Both the position numbers and the translations under genes were made by a program. Of a stretch of DNA of 64,000 nucleotides, positions 9,439-17,063 are shown one piece after another. This stretch comes from Nocardioides szechwanensis (lineage in GTDB: Bacteria; Actinomycetota; Actinomycetes; Propionibacteriales; Nocardioidaceae), in the NCBI RefSeq assembly GCF_900103935.1, contig NZ_FNIC01000001.1, positions 629,203 to 693,202 of the forward strand, written 5' to 3'. The notes under the pieces are model-generated. The model was given only the letters and a program-made list of their open reading frames with translations. It had not been told where the DNA came from and made no database searches. Numbering within the stretch: position 1 is the first letter of the stretch; each line of letters opens with the position of its first letter.

Positions 9439-9950
9439 CCCCCGCGTCCCCGGCTCCACGGCGTCACGTCGTGCTCTACCTCTTCGCGCTCGTGCTCGCG
9501 TGCGTCTGCGTCGCCGGCGGCGTCGCCGCCTACCGCACCTACGACAACCGCGAGGCCACGTTGGTCGAGCAGGAGCGGTACGGCGACGTGGTCGCCGCCG
9601 CCTCCCAGGAGGCGCTGGCCCTGGTCAACATCGACTACCGCGACCTCGAGACCACCTACGACACGGTCCGGGCCGGCGCGACCGGTCAGTTCCTCAAGGA
9701 GTACACCGACTCGTGGGACGAACAGGTCGACCTCTTCAAGCAGAGCAAGTCGGTCTCCACCGGCGAGATCCGGGCGGCCGCGGTGTCCACGATCGATGAC
9801 GACAGCGCGACGGTGATGGTCGTCGTCGAGGGCACCGCCCAGAACACCGCCACCGGCAACGAGCCGCAGCAGCGGCGCTACCGCTGGCGTCTCGACGTCG
9901 TCAACGTCGACGGCGACTGGCTGACCAGCAAGTTGGAGTTCGTCGGATGA
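9435..9950 (+). CDS. Mce-associated membrane protein (Mas4A-like)
   Basis: A 171-residue protein with a single N-terminal membrane helix (~12-32) and an extracytoplasmic domain resembling the small Mce-associated proteins (Mas/Mam) found after mceF in mycobacteria, which have an NTF2-like fold. The start is taken as GTG 9435 because GTGA overlaps the mce4F stop exactly; in-frame GTG 9399 and ATG 9405 would run deep into mce4F. It probably stabilises the transporter. The sequence is too divergent to give a firm orthologue. Confidence 0.78.
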   Translation: MTPASPAPRRHVVLYLFALVLACVCVAGGVAAYRTYDNREATLVEQERYGDVVAAASQEALALVNIDYRDLETTYDTVRAGATGQFLKEYTDSWDEQVDLFKQSKSVSTGEIRAAAVSTIDDDSATVMVVVEGTAQNTATGNEPQQRRYRWRLDVVNVDGDWLTSKLEFVG

Positions 9951-10711
9951 GCACCTCAGGGACCGGCCCCCGCCAGCCGCGACGACCCAAGATCGGGGCG
10001 CGCACGCCCACCGCGCGCCCGCGCAAGGTGGCCGGCCGCCCGGCCGGCGCCGACCCGGAGCCGACCGAGGTCGACGAGCCGGTCCAGCCCGTCGAGCCGG
10101 CCCAGGTCGACCAGGTCGACCAGGTGGACGATGTCGACGACGAGCCGGCCGAGGAGCACGAGCACCACCTGCAGGAGTGGCCCAACGAGGCGCCGCCGAC
10201 CGTCGACCACCCCCGCCGCCGGACCGCGATCCTGGTGGCGGTGGTCGTGCTGCTGGCGGGGCTCGCCGCCGCCGAAGGCTGGTACCTCTGGGGGAGCGAC
10301 GACCCCGTGGTCTCGACGCAGCGACCCGTCGTCATCGGCCAGGTGAGCGTGGCCTCGGCGGTCGACGTCGCGGCCAAGTCGGCGGCCAACGTCACCGCGT
10401 GGTCCTACGAGACCTATGACGAGGACGTCGAGGCCGACGCCGCGCTGCTGACCGACGAGTTCGCGAAGGAGTTCCGCGACACGAAGGAAGCCTCCCGCGA
10501 GAAGGTGCTCAGCCAGAAGCTCGCGGTCACCGCCGAGGTCGCGATGCAGGGCGTCGTACGCGCGTCCGCCGAGCAGGTCGTCGCGCTGGTCTACCTCGAC
10601 CAGAGCGCCACCAAGGCCGGAGCGGAGCTCGAGGTGCGGCAGTACACGATCCTGGTGACCGTGCTCCGGACCGACTCTGGATGGCTCATCTCCAAGATGG
10701 AGCCTTTCTGA
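9947..10711 (+). CDS. Mce-associated membrane protein (Mas4B-like) with acidic N-terminal tail
   Basis: A 254-residue protein whose ATG overlaps the previous stop by 4 nt. Residues 1-85 are disordered-looking: basic and proline-rich first, then acidic with VDQVDQVDDVDD. One membrane helix (~87-106) follows, then a C-terminal domain similar in pattern to the preceding Mas protein (~120-254, ending DSGWLISKMEPF versus DGDWLTSKLEFVG). The shared ending suggests that the two arose by duplication. It is the last gene of the mce4 operon. The role in Mce4 stability or sterol transfer is inferred from position. Confidence 0.77.
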   Translation: MSTSGTGPRQPRRPKIGARTPTARPRKVAGRPAGADPEPTEVDEPVQPVEPAQVDQVDQVDDVDDEPAEEHEHHLQEWPNEAPPTVDHPRRRTAILVAVVVLLAGLAAAEGWYLWGSDDPVVSTQRPVVIGQVSVASAVDVAAKSAANVTAWSYETYDEDVEADAALLTDEFAKEFRDTKEASREKVLSQKLAVTAEVAMQGVVRASAEQVVALVYLDQSATKAGAELEVRQYTILVTVLRTDSGWLISKMEPF

Positions 10712-10727
10712 TAGCGTGCGCTCGAAC

Positions 10728-10741
10728 TAGAACACGTTCCA
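10728..10741 (+). promoter_or_regulatory. KstR box upstream of the ferredoxin reductase operon
   Basis: TAGAACACGTTCCA is an exact match to TnnAACnnGTTnnA. It lies 16 nt after the mce4 operon ends and about 70 nt before the next start. A weak -10 candidate (TAATTG, 10743-10748) directly follows, so this unit can be transcribed independently of mce4 under KstR control. Confidence 0.82.
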
Positions 10742-10811
10742 GTAATTGTCCCGGCCGTCCTCGCGGGGCGTGTCGGTTGAGACCGGGTGTCGAGCAGGGG
10801 AGGATCGCGAC

Positions 10812-11780
10812 GTGACCATCGTCGAGACCGACCTCCTGATCATCGGCGCCGGCCCCACGGGCCTCTTCGCCGCCTACTACGCCGGCTTCCGCGGTCACCG
10901 GGTCGCCGTGGTCGACTCGCTGCCCGAGCTGGGCGGCCAGATCACTGCGATGTACCCGGAGAAGCAGATCCTCGACGTGGCGGGCTTCCCGAGCGTCAAG
11001 GGCCGCGACCTCGTCGAGGGGCTGGTCGTCCAAGCCGCCACCGCCGACCCGAACTACCTGCTCGACCGGACCGCCGTGACGCTGGCCGAGGACGCCGACG
11101 GGGTCACCGTCGGCCTCGACGACGGGACCGACGTGCGCGCCGGGGCGGTCATCATCACCGCTGGCATCGGGAAGTTCAGCCCGCGCCCGCTGCCCGCCCA
11201 GGGTGACTGGCTCGGCCGCGGCCTGGAGTTCTTCGTGCCCAGCTTCGCGCCCTACACCGACAAGGACGTCGTCATCGTCGGTGGCGGCGACAGCGCGTTC
11301 GACTGGGCCGTCCACCTCGAGCCGATGGCCCGCTCCGTGACACTGGTCCACCGCCGCGACGCGTTCCGGGCGCACGAGCGCACCGTCCAGCAGGTGCGTG
11401 ACTCGTCGGTGCGGATCATCACCAAGGCCGAGGTCAGCGCGATCAACGGCGGCAGCACCGTCGAATCCGTCGACGTGACCGTCGACGGCGAGACCACGAC
11501 GTGCCCCGCGCAGGCCGTGGTCGCCGCGCTCGGCTTCATCGCCGACCTAGGCCCGCTCCAGCACTGGGGCATCGACGTGCACAAGCGGCACGTGGTGGTC
11601 GACCCCTCGATGCGCACCAACCTCGCGCGCGTGTTCGCGGCCGGTGACATCACCGACTACCCCGGCAAGGTGCGCCTGATCGCCGTCGGCTTCGGCGAGG
11701 CCGCCACGGCGGTCAACAACGCGACCGTTGCCATCGACCCCACGGCCAAGGTCTTCCCTGGCCACTCGTCCGAGGCCTGA
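10812..11780 (+). CDS. Ferredoxin-NADP reductase, thioredoxin-reductase-like type
   Basis: A 322-residue FAD enzyme of the TrxR-like ferredoxin/flavodoxin reductase family. The FAD motif IIGAGPTGLFAAYYAG is at ~8-23, the family marker GGQITAMYPEKQILDVAGFP at ~41-60, and the NADP Rossmann motif VIVGGGDSAFDWA near 157. The redox CxxC of true thioredoxin reductases is absent. GTG 10812 is chosen for the AGGGGAGG site 8 nt upstream. Its KstR box and its position 48 nt before a 3Fe-4S ferredoxin suggest that it feeds electrons to that ferredoxin and onward to a steroid P450 or Rieske oxygenase encoded elsewhere. That partner is inferred. Confidence 0.86.
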   Translation: MTIVETDLLIIGAGPTGLFAAYYAGFRGHRVAVVDSLPELGGQITAMYPEKQILDVAGFPSVKGRDLVEGLVVQAATADPNYLLDRTAVTLAEDADGVTVGLDDGTDVRAGAVIITAGIGKFSPRPLPAQGDWLGRGLEFFVPSFAPYTDKDVVIVGGGDSAFDWAVHLEPMARSVTLVHRRDAFRAHERTVQQVRDSSVRIITKAEVSAINGGSTVESVDVTVDGETTTCPAQAVVAALGFIADLGPLQHWGIDVHKRHVVVDPSMRTNLARVFAAGDITDYPGKVRLIAVGFGEAATAVNNATVAIDPTAKVFPGHSSEA

Positions 11781-11828
11781 CCCGAGGTCCAGAAGATCGC
11801 CCGCGAAGAAAGCACAGAAGGAGGCACC

Positions 11829-12020
11829 ATGAAGATCAAGGTCGACTTCGACCTCTGCGAGTCCAACGCGCTGTGCGAGGCGATGGCCCCCGAGGTGTTC
11901 GAGCTGGACGACGACGACTTCCTCCAGCTCAAGACCGACGAGACGACCGACGAGAACATCGAGAACGTCAAGCGCGCCGTGGCTGCCTGCCCGCGTGCGG
12001 CGATCTCGCTCGTCGAGTGA
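11829..12020 (+). CDS. fdxD: [3Fe-4S] ferredoxin, FdxD-like
   Basis: A 63-residue acidic ferredoxin. Cys10, Cys16 and Cys54 are placed as in P450-associated [3Fe-4S] ferredoxins (CxxNxxC ... CP), with Asn13 in the usual fourth-ligand position. GGAGG lies 4 nt before ATG 11829. In Mycobacterium tuberculosis fdxD (Rv3503c) sits beside hsd4A and mce4; here the same pair follows mce4. A likely role is electron transfer from the preceding reductase to a sterol side-chain P450 such as CYP125, which is not in this window. Confidence 0.85.
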   Translation: MKIKVDFDLCESNALCEAMAPEVFELDDDDFLQLKTDETTDENIENVKRAVAACPRAAISLVE

Positions 12021-12047
12021 CCACCGCCCTTCCGAAATAGGAGTTCC

Positions 12048-12953
12048 ATGTCTGCGAACGACCTGTCCCTGGACGGCCGTGTCGCCGTCGTCACCGGAGC
12101 CGGCGCCGGGCTCGGCCGCGCCGAGGCCCTGGCCCTGGCCGACGCCGGCGCCCGGATCGTGCTCAACGACCTGCCCGGCGCGGCCGACGAGGCCGCCGAG
12201 GAGATCCGCTCGCGCGGCGCCGAGGTCACGGTCGTCCAGGGCGACGTGGGGGAGCGGTCGACCGCCGACGCCATGCTGGCGGCCGCGGTCGACGGGTTCG
12301 GCTCGCTCGACATCGTCGTCAACAACGCGGGGATGACCCGCGACCGGATGCTCTTCAACATGAGCGACGACGAGTGGGACGCGGTGATCCGGGTCCACCT
12401 GCGCGGACACTTCCTGCTCTCGCGCAACGCCGCGTCGTACTGGCGGGAGAAGTCGAAGGCCGCCGACGCACCGATCTACGGGCGCGTCATCAACACCGCC
12501 TCCGAGGCGTTCCTCGGCGGCTCGCCCGGCCAGGCCAACTACGCCGCCGCCAAGGCCGGCATCACCGCGCTCACGCTGTCGACCGCGCGTGGGCTCGGCA
12601 AGGTCGGCGTGCGCGCCAACGCGATCTGCCCGCGGGCCCGCACCGCTATGACCGCCCAGGTCTTCGGCGAGGACCAGTCCGGGCTCGAGATCGACCCCTA
12701 CTCACCCGAGCACGTCGCCCCGCTCGTGGCCTACCTCGCGTCGCCGGCCGCCGAGACCATCACCGGCCAGGTCTTCGTCGTCTACGGCGGGATGGTGGCG
12801 CTGGTCGCCGCGCCCGTCGTCGAGCAGCGCTTCGACAAGGCCGGCGCCACCTGGACGCTGGACGACCTCGACCAGCAGCTCGGCGGCTTCTTCGACGGCC
12901 GCGACCCGGCCCAGGGCTTCGCGGCCGACTCGGTCATGCAGCTCACCATCTAG
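12048..12953 (+). CDS. hsd4A: Hsd4A-type short-chain dehydrogenase (steroid side chain)
   Basis: A 301-residue SDR. The cofactor motif TGAGAGLG is at ~17-24 and NNAG near 92. The catalytic Ser, Tyr and Lys appear in NTASEAFLGG and NYAAAKAG (~146-170). The protein is longer than minimal SDRs by a C-terminal ~50 residues, as in Hsd4A (Rv3502c), a 17beta-hydroxysteroid / beta-hydroxyacyl-CoA dehydrogenase of cholesterol side-chain oxidation. The neighbouring fdxD and mce4 support the orthology. It probably oxidises the 22-hydroxy-CoA intermediates. The exact substrate cannot be read from the sequence. Confidence 0.83.
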   Translation: MSANDLSLDGRVAVVTGAGAGLGRAEALALADAGARIVLNDLPGAADEAAEEIRSRGAEVTVVQGDVGERSTADAMLAAAVDGFGSLDIVVNNAGMTRDRMLFNMSDDEWDAVIRVHLRGHFLLSRNAASYWREKSKAADAPIYGRVINTASEAFLGGSPGQANYAAAKAGITALTLSTARGLGKVGVRANAICPRARTAMTAQVFGEDQSGLEIDPYSPEHVAPLVAYLASPAAETITGQVFVVYGGMVALVAAPVVEQRFDKAGATWTLDDLDQQLGGFFDGRDPAQGFAADSVMQLTI

Positions 12954-12988
12954 TCCGCCACTCCCGCTCACTCACCAGGAGAACCAGC

Positions 12989-13744
12989 ATGGGTCGTCTC
13001 GACGGCAAGGTCGCGATCGTCACCGGCGGCGCGCAGGGCCAGGGCGCCGGTATCGTCCGGTCGTTCTTGGCCGAGGGCGCGAAGGTCGTCATCGCCGACA
13101 TCGCCAAGGAGGAGGGCCAGGCCCTGGCCGACGAGCTCGGAGCGAACACCCACTTCATGGCGCATGACGTCAGCGACGAGGCGTCGTGGACCGCGCTGGT
13201 CGAGGACACCAACACCCGCTTCGGCCCGGTCAACGTGCTCGCCAACAACGCCGGCATCCTCCGCTTCGGCGACATCGAGCGCATGGGCACTGATGAGGTC
13301 GAGCTGCTCTGGCGGATCAACCAGCTCGGCTGCTTCCTCGGCATGCAGGCGGTCACCCGCACCATGCGCAAGAACGGCGGCGGCTCGATCATCAACGCCT
13401 CGTCGGTCGAGGGGCTGGCCGGCATGGCCGGCTGCACGGCGTACGCCGCCACGAAGTGGGCGATCCGGGGCATGACCAAGTGCGCGGCGATGGAGCTCGG
13501 CCCCAAGGGGATCCGGGTCAACTCCGTTCACCCCGGCATGATCGACACCCCGATGACCCGAGTGCACGGCGGCGACGCTGCCATGGAGTACGGCGCCTCG
13601 CGGGTGCCGCTGCGCCGGGTCGGGTACCCCGAGGACGTCGCGCCGCTCTACGTCTTCCTGGCCTCCGACGAGTCCGGCTACATCAACGGTGCCGAGATCG
13701 CGATCGACGGCGGCGTCACCTCGACCCACGCGTTCGGCGGCTGA
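12989..13744 (+). CDS. Short-chain dehydrogenase, possible 3alpha/20beta-hydroxysteroid dehydrogenase
   Basis: A 251-residue classical SDR: TGGAQGQGAG (~13-22), NNAG (~86-89), NASSVEGLAG and YAATKWA for Ser/Tyr/Lys, and HPGMIDTPM after the active site. Overall it resembles the 3alpha(20beta)-hydroxysteroid dehydrogenase / FabG3 group. GGAGAA precedes ATG 12989. It lies 35 nt after hsd4A and so is probably in the same KstR-controlled unit. A role in interconverting steroid hydroxyl and keto groups is likely, but a general 3-oxoacyl reductase function cannot be excluded. Confidence 0.78.
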   Translation: MGRLDGKVAIVTGGAQGQGAGIVRSFLAEGAKVVIADIAKEEGQALADELGANTHFMAHDVSDEASWTALVEDTNTRFGPVNVLANNAGILRFGDIERMGTDEVELLWRINQLGCFLGMQAVTRTMRKNGGGSIINASSVEGLAGMAGCTAYAATKWAIRGMTKCAAMELGPKGIRVNSVHPGMIDTPMTRVHGGDAAMEYGASRVPLRRVGYPEDVAPLYVFLASDESGYINGAEIAIDGGVTSTHAFGG

Positions 13745-13752
13745 GCGCCGAC

Positions 13753-14256
13753 ATGGCAGGCAACCAGCGCGCACAGATCGTGATGTCGCCCGACGAGGTC
13801 GACAGCTTCCTCACCCAGCGGCGCAACGCCACCATCGCGACCCTCGGCCCCCAGGGCCGTCCGCACCTCGTCGCCATGTGGTACGCCTACCTCGACGGCC
13901 ACGTGTGGATCGAGACCAAGGTGAAGTCGCAGAAGGTCGTCAACCTGCGCCGCGACCCGACGATGTCGTTCCTCGTCGAGCACGGCAACACCTACGACCA
14001 GCTCCGCGGCGTGGCGCTGGAGGGCACCGGCACCGTCATCGAGGACACCGCCGTCGTGTGGGACGTGTGCGTCAACGTCTTCGAGCGCTACAACGCGCCG
14101 TACACCGAGGAGCTGCGTCCCTTCGTCGAGCTGATGGCCCGCAACCGGGTCGTCGTCCGCCTCGACGTCGCCCGCACCCGCTCGTGGGACCACCGCAAGC
14201 TCGGCATGGACCCCATGGAACTCGGTGGCTCCACCGCCGCCTTCCTGGACCAGTAG
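13753..14256 (+). CDS. PPOX-fold FMN/F420-dependent enzyme
   Basis: A 167-residue protein of the pyridoxamine-phosphate-oxidase-like split-barrel superfamily. FLTQRRNATIATLGPQGRPHLVAMWYAYLDGHVW at ~16-49 is the usual first barrel segment; KSQKVVNLRRDP and SFLVEHG follow. Members bind FMN or F420 and include many F420-dependent reductases. It starts 8 nt after the SDR stop and is therefore part of the same operon. The context suggests reduction of a steroid or enone intermediate, which is inference only. Confidence 0.75.
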   Translation: MAGNQRAQIVMSPDEVDSFLTQRRNATIATLGPQGRPHLVAMWYAYLDGHVWIETKVKSQKVVNLRRDPTMSFLVEHGNTYDQLRGVALEGTGTVIEDTAVVWDVCVNVFERYNAPYTEELRPFVELMARNRVVVRLDVARTRSWDHRKLGMDPMELGGSTAAFLDQ

Positions 14257-14302
14257 CCGGCGCCCGTCACGTACGCTCGCGGTCTTCTAGCCGGAGGAAC
14301 CG

Positions 14303-15343
14303 ATGCACTCGTTCGGAGCGCCCACGCCTGCCGTCCCCTTGCCCGACGGCATCGTCCGCGAGGCCGCAGGACCCGAGCAGGTCGTGCTCGTGTGGGGATC
14401 GGGTGGTCTCGACCGGCTGATGGGCGACCTGCTCGAGTCCGGGCACCTGCCGCTGCTGCTGACGCCCGCGGAGACGCCGGAGATGATCGAGATGTCGGGC
14501 GCCCCGGCTCTGCTCCTGGTCGACGCGGAGGTCCTGGATGGGAGCACCGTGGAGATCCTCGCTGCGGTGCGGGAGCTTGCCCCCCAGACCCGGGTCTGCG
14601 TGCTCGCTGGGGCCAGCTCGGGTGCTGACGGGCTGCTGCGGGCCTTGCGAGCCGGGCTCTCCGAGGTCGTGGACCCGGCTGACGAGAGGGCGTTGGAGCA
14701 GCTCCTCGACCGGCAGGAAGGGCGGGACGGCGAGCGGGTGCTGGCCGTCGGTGCCCACCCGGACGACGTCGAGATCGGCGCCGGGGCGACTTTGCTCAGG
14801 CACCGTGCTCTAGGTCATCCCCTGAGCATCCTGACGCTCAGCCGGGGGGCTGTGGGCGGGGACCGGGATGCTCGTCGGCGCGAGGCGGTCGGCGCTGCGG
14901 TCGCGTTGTCGGCCGAGCTGTTGATGGGCGACCTTCCCGACACGCGCATGGAGGACGAGCCCGGAATGATCACCCTGATCGAGGGTGTGATCGCAGCGGT
15001 ACGTCCGACGACGGTCTACGTGCACTCCGCCGCCGACAACCACCAGGACCACCGGGCGGTGCACCACGCGACGGTGATCGCCGCCCGCCGGGTGCCGCAG
15101 CTGTTCTGCTACCAGTCCCCGTCGTCGCGCAACGAGTTCGCCCCGACCAAGTTCGTGGCCGTCGACACGACCATCCACGAGAAGGTCGAGGTCCTGGCCC
15201 ACTACCGGTCGCAGTCGACCCGGCACTACCTCGAGCCGGACCTCGTCGTGGCGAGTGCGCGCTACTGGGCCCGCCAGCTGACGCACACCCGCTACGCCGA
15301 ACCCTTCGAGGTGATGCGCGCCAGCGAGCGCGCCACTGTTTAG
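14303..15343 (+). CDS. Receiver-like domain fused to PIG-L (LmbE) deacetylase
   Basis: A 346-residue two-domain protein. The N-terminal ~1-140 looks like a degenerate response-regulator receiver: LVLVWG start, LLLVDAEVLDGSTVEIL in the position of the phospho-Asp strand, and VCVLAGASSG for the switch strand. It lacks a clear acidic pocket. Residues ~147-345 are a PIG-L/LmbE zinc deacetylase with GAHPDDVEIGAG and NHQDHRAVHH metal motifs. PIG-L enzymes remove acetyl groups from GlcNAc-linked substrates. A -10 like TACGCT (14272-14277) and GGAGG before ATG 14303 suggest an independent promoter. The substrate is unknown. Confidence 0.78.
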   Translation: MHSFGAPTPAVPLPDGIVREAAGPEQVVLVWGSGGLDRLMGDLLESGHLPLLLTPAETPEMIEMSGAPALLLVDAEVLDGSTVEILAAVRELAPQTRVCVLAGASSGADGLLRALRAGLSEVVDPADERALEQLLDRQEGRDGERVLAVGAHPDDVEIGAGATLLRHRALGHPLSILTLSRGAVGGDRDARRREAVGAAVALSAELLMGDLPDTRMEDEPGMITLIEGVIAAVRPTTVYVHSAADNHQDHRAVHHATVIAARRVPQLFCYQSPSSRNEFAPTKFVAVDTTIHEKVEVLAHYRSQSTRHYLEPDLVVASARYWARQLTHTRYAEPFEVMRASERATV

Positions 15344-15376
15344 CGACCCGACGCGCCTCTGCACGATGATGGGGGC

Positions 15377-16165
15377 ATGGACACGCGCCCGATCGAGACC
15401 TGGCTGACCGACATGGACGGGGTCCTGGTGCACGAGGACGTGCCGATCCCGGGGGCGCAGGAGTTCGTGGAGGCGCTCAAGGCGTCGGGGCTGCCGTTCC
15501 AGGTGCTCACCAACAACTCGATCTTCACGCCGCGCGACCTGCGCGCCCGGCTGCTCGGCAGCGGCATGGACGTGCCCGAGGAGTCGATCTGGACCTCGGC
15601 GCTCGCGACCGCGCAGTTCCTGCACGACCAGCGTCCCGGCGGTACGGCGTACGTCGTGGGGGAGGCGGGGCTGACCACCGCGATGCACGACATCGGCTAC
15701 GTGATGACCGACCGCGACCCCGACTACGTCGTGCTGGGCGAGACCCGCACCTACTCCTTTGAGGCGATCACCCGGGCGATCCGGCTGGTCGACGGCGGCG
15801 CCCGCTTCATCGCGACCAACCCCGACGTGAGCGGCCCCAGCCAGCACGGGATGCTGCCGGCGACCGGCTCGGTCGCCGCCCTGATCAGTACGGCGACCGG
15901 TCGCCGGCCCTACTTCATCGGCAAGCCCAACCCGCTGATGATGCGTACGGCGCTCAACCGCGTCAACGCGCACTCGGAGACCACCGTGATGATCGGCGAC
16001 CGGATGGACACCGACATCATCAGCGGCCTGGAGGCCGGCCTGCGCACGGTGCTGGTCGCGACCGGGTCGACCCGTCCGGACGAGGTCGAGCGGTTCCCCT
16101 ACCGTCCGACCATGGTGTGCGACTCGATCGCCGACCTCGTGGGCCTGGTCGGCAAGGGCCTCTGA
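15377..16165 (+). CDS. HAD-superfamily subclass IIA phosphatase (NagD-like)
   Basis: A 262-residue HAD hydrolase. The nucleophile motif LTDMDGVL is at ~10-17, motif II LTNNS at ~44-48 with the C2a-type cap in between, and GKPNP and GDRMDTDI (~205-212) supply the lysine and acidic motifs III/IV. The family dephosphorylates sugar phosphates, nucleotides or phosphoglycolate. It starts 33 nt after the PIG-L gene and may be cotranscribed. It converges on kstR, and the repeat element at 16180-16231 lies between the two 3' ends. Confidence 0.82.
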   Translation: MDTRPIETWLTDMDGVLVHEDVPIPGAQEFVEALKASGLPFQVLTNNSIFTPRDLRARLLGSGMDVPEESIWTSALATAQFLHDQRPGGTAYVVGEAGLTTAMHDIGYVMTDRDPDYVVLGETRTYSFEAITRAIRLVDGGARFIATNPDVSGPSQHGMLPATGSVAALISTATGRRPYFIGKPNPLMMRTALNRVNAHSETTVMIGDRMDTDIISGLEAGLRTVLVATGSTRPDEVERFPYRPTMVCDSIADLVGLVGKGL

Positions 16166-16179
16166 ACCACCTCACACGG

Positions 16180-16208
16180 TGACCCGTCGCAAACTTTGTG
16201 ACGAGTCA
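16180..16208. repeat. 29-bp palindromic repeat, copy 1
   Basis: An imperfect palindrome with TGACCCGTCGCAAA on the left and TTTGTGACGAGTCA on the right, between the HAD phosphatase and kstR stop codons. It is the same length and pattern as units at 28659-28687 and 61335-61363. Here it probably also serves as a bidirectional terminator. Confidence 0.75.
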
Positions 16209-16231
16209 ATGGCAAGGACGAAGTCCTTCCA
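16209..16231. terminator. GAA-loop hairpin module near the kstR 3' end
   Basis: TGG-C-AAGGAC, GAA loop, GTCCTTCCA: a hairpin with one bulged C, preceded by A. The same module (AATGG...GACGAAGTC...CCA) forms the second half of the elements at 20161, 28575 and 37313. It lies 10 nt beyond the kstR stop codon and likely terminates kstR transcription. Confidence 0.62.
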
Positions 16232-16240
16232 CGGTCAGCG

Positions 16241-16843
16241 TCAGTCGCGCAGGAGCAGGCGGACGGCGTTCTCCATGTGGGCGCCGGTCTCGGCGGCCGT
16301 GGAGCGCCCGGTGACCCAGGCGACCAGCGCGGAGAGCCAGACGTCGCCGATCACGCGGGCGGTGGCGACGTCGTCGTCGGTGAGCTCGGTGGCGCCGGGG
16401 TGCATGGCCCGGGTGAGCATGGAGGTCAGCAGCATGCCGACGGCGTGGATCTCGTTGGCGACCGACGCGTCCGCGAACATGAACGCGCGGGTCAGTGCCT
16501 CGGTCAGGTGCGGGTCGCCCTGCAGGCCGCGGGTGGTCTTCTTGAGCACGAAGATGACCCGCTCGGAGGGAGTGTCTCCGGGGATCGGCTTCTCGCGCAG
16601 CACGCTCTCGGCCACCTCGAACTCGCGACCCAGCGCGGACACGAGGAGGTGGATCTTGGAGGGGAAGTAGCGGTAGAGCGTCCCGAGCGCCACGTCGGCC
16701 TTGTCGGCGACGGCACGCATCTGCACGGCGTCGAAGCCGCCCTCCTTCGCGAGCTCGTACGTCGCGTCGAGGATGCGCTTGCGTCGGTCGCGCTGGGCGG
16801 CAGATCCGAGATCGTCCACCGTCAAGGAGTTGGTGCTGCTCAC
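16241..16843 (-). CDS. kstR: KstR, TetR-family repressor of sterol catabolism
   Basis: A 200-residue TetR regulator. The N-terminal helix-turn-helix region (~12-60) contains RDRRKRILDATYELA, VQMRAVADKADVALGTLYRYFPSK and HLLVSALGREF. These are nearly identical in pattern to KstR of Mycobacterium (Rv3574), including the DNA-reading helix. The ligand domain keeps LTEALTRAFMFADASVANEI and ARVIGDVWLSALVAW. KstR represses sterol genes until 3-oxocholest-4-en-26-oyl-CoA-type CoA thioesters bind. GTG 16843 is preferred because GGGGAG precedes it and the protein then matches KstR length; an open frame extends 30 codons further upstream. A KstR box abuts its -10, showing autoregulation. Confidence 0.93.
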   Translation of the reverse strand: MSSTNSLTVDDLGSAAQRDRRKRILDATYELAKEGGFDAVQMRAVADKADVALGTLYRYFPSKIHLLVSALGREFEVAESVLREKPIPGDTPSERVIFVLKKTTRGLQGDPHLTEALTRAFMFADASVANEIHAVGMLLTSMLTRAMHPGATELTDDDVATARVIGDVWLSALVAWVTGRSTAAETGAHMENAVRLLLRD

Positions 16844-16954
16844 TGGGACTCCCCAAGATCGTGGTGTGTCTCTCAGCACGTTGCGACGGTGGAATGTGCT
16901 GTGGACTGGTGACGGTTGATTGACTAGCGTCATCAGGCTATCAACTCGTGGGAC

Positions 16955-16973
16955 ATAATAGGAACACGTTCCA
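16955..16973 (-). promoter_or_regulatory. kstR promoter (-10) with KstR box
   Basis: On the minus strand TATTAT (16960-16955) is a near-ideal -10 for kstR, predicting a start near 16948. The KstR box AGGAACACGTTCCA (16960-16973, one mismatch to TnnAACnnGTTnnA) overlaps its first base. Binding would block kstR transcription, so the gene is negatively autoregulated. No equally good -10 is seen for the rightward glycosyltransferase. Confidence 0.82.
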
Positions 16974-16997
16974 CTTCGTCCGGCCCGGCGTGTCAGT

Positions 16998-17018
16998 CAT
17001 CCGGCAAGTGTCCGGATG
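16998..17018. promoter_or_regulatory. Inverted repeat in the glycosyltransferase leader
   Basis: CATCCGG, 7-nt spacer, CCGGATG: perfect 7-bp arms about 45 nt before the glycosyltransferase start and 25 nt after the KstR box. It could be an operator for another regulator or a leader hairpin. No matching regulator was recognised. Confidence 0.45.
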
Positions 17019-17063
17019 CCGAAGCAGTCCCTCGGGACCGCACCAGAGAGAGGGTCGTGACGC

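Noticed and set aside
10070..10145. Repeat in the Mas4B gene (VDQVDQVDDVDD)
   Set aside because: Short low-complexity coding sequence in a predicted disordered tail; no sign of a functional DNA repeat.
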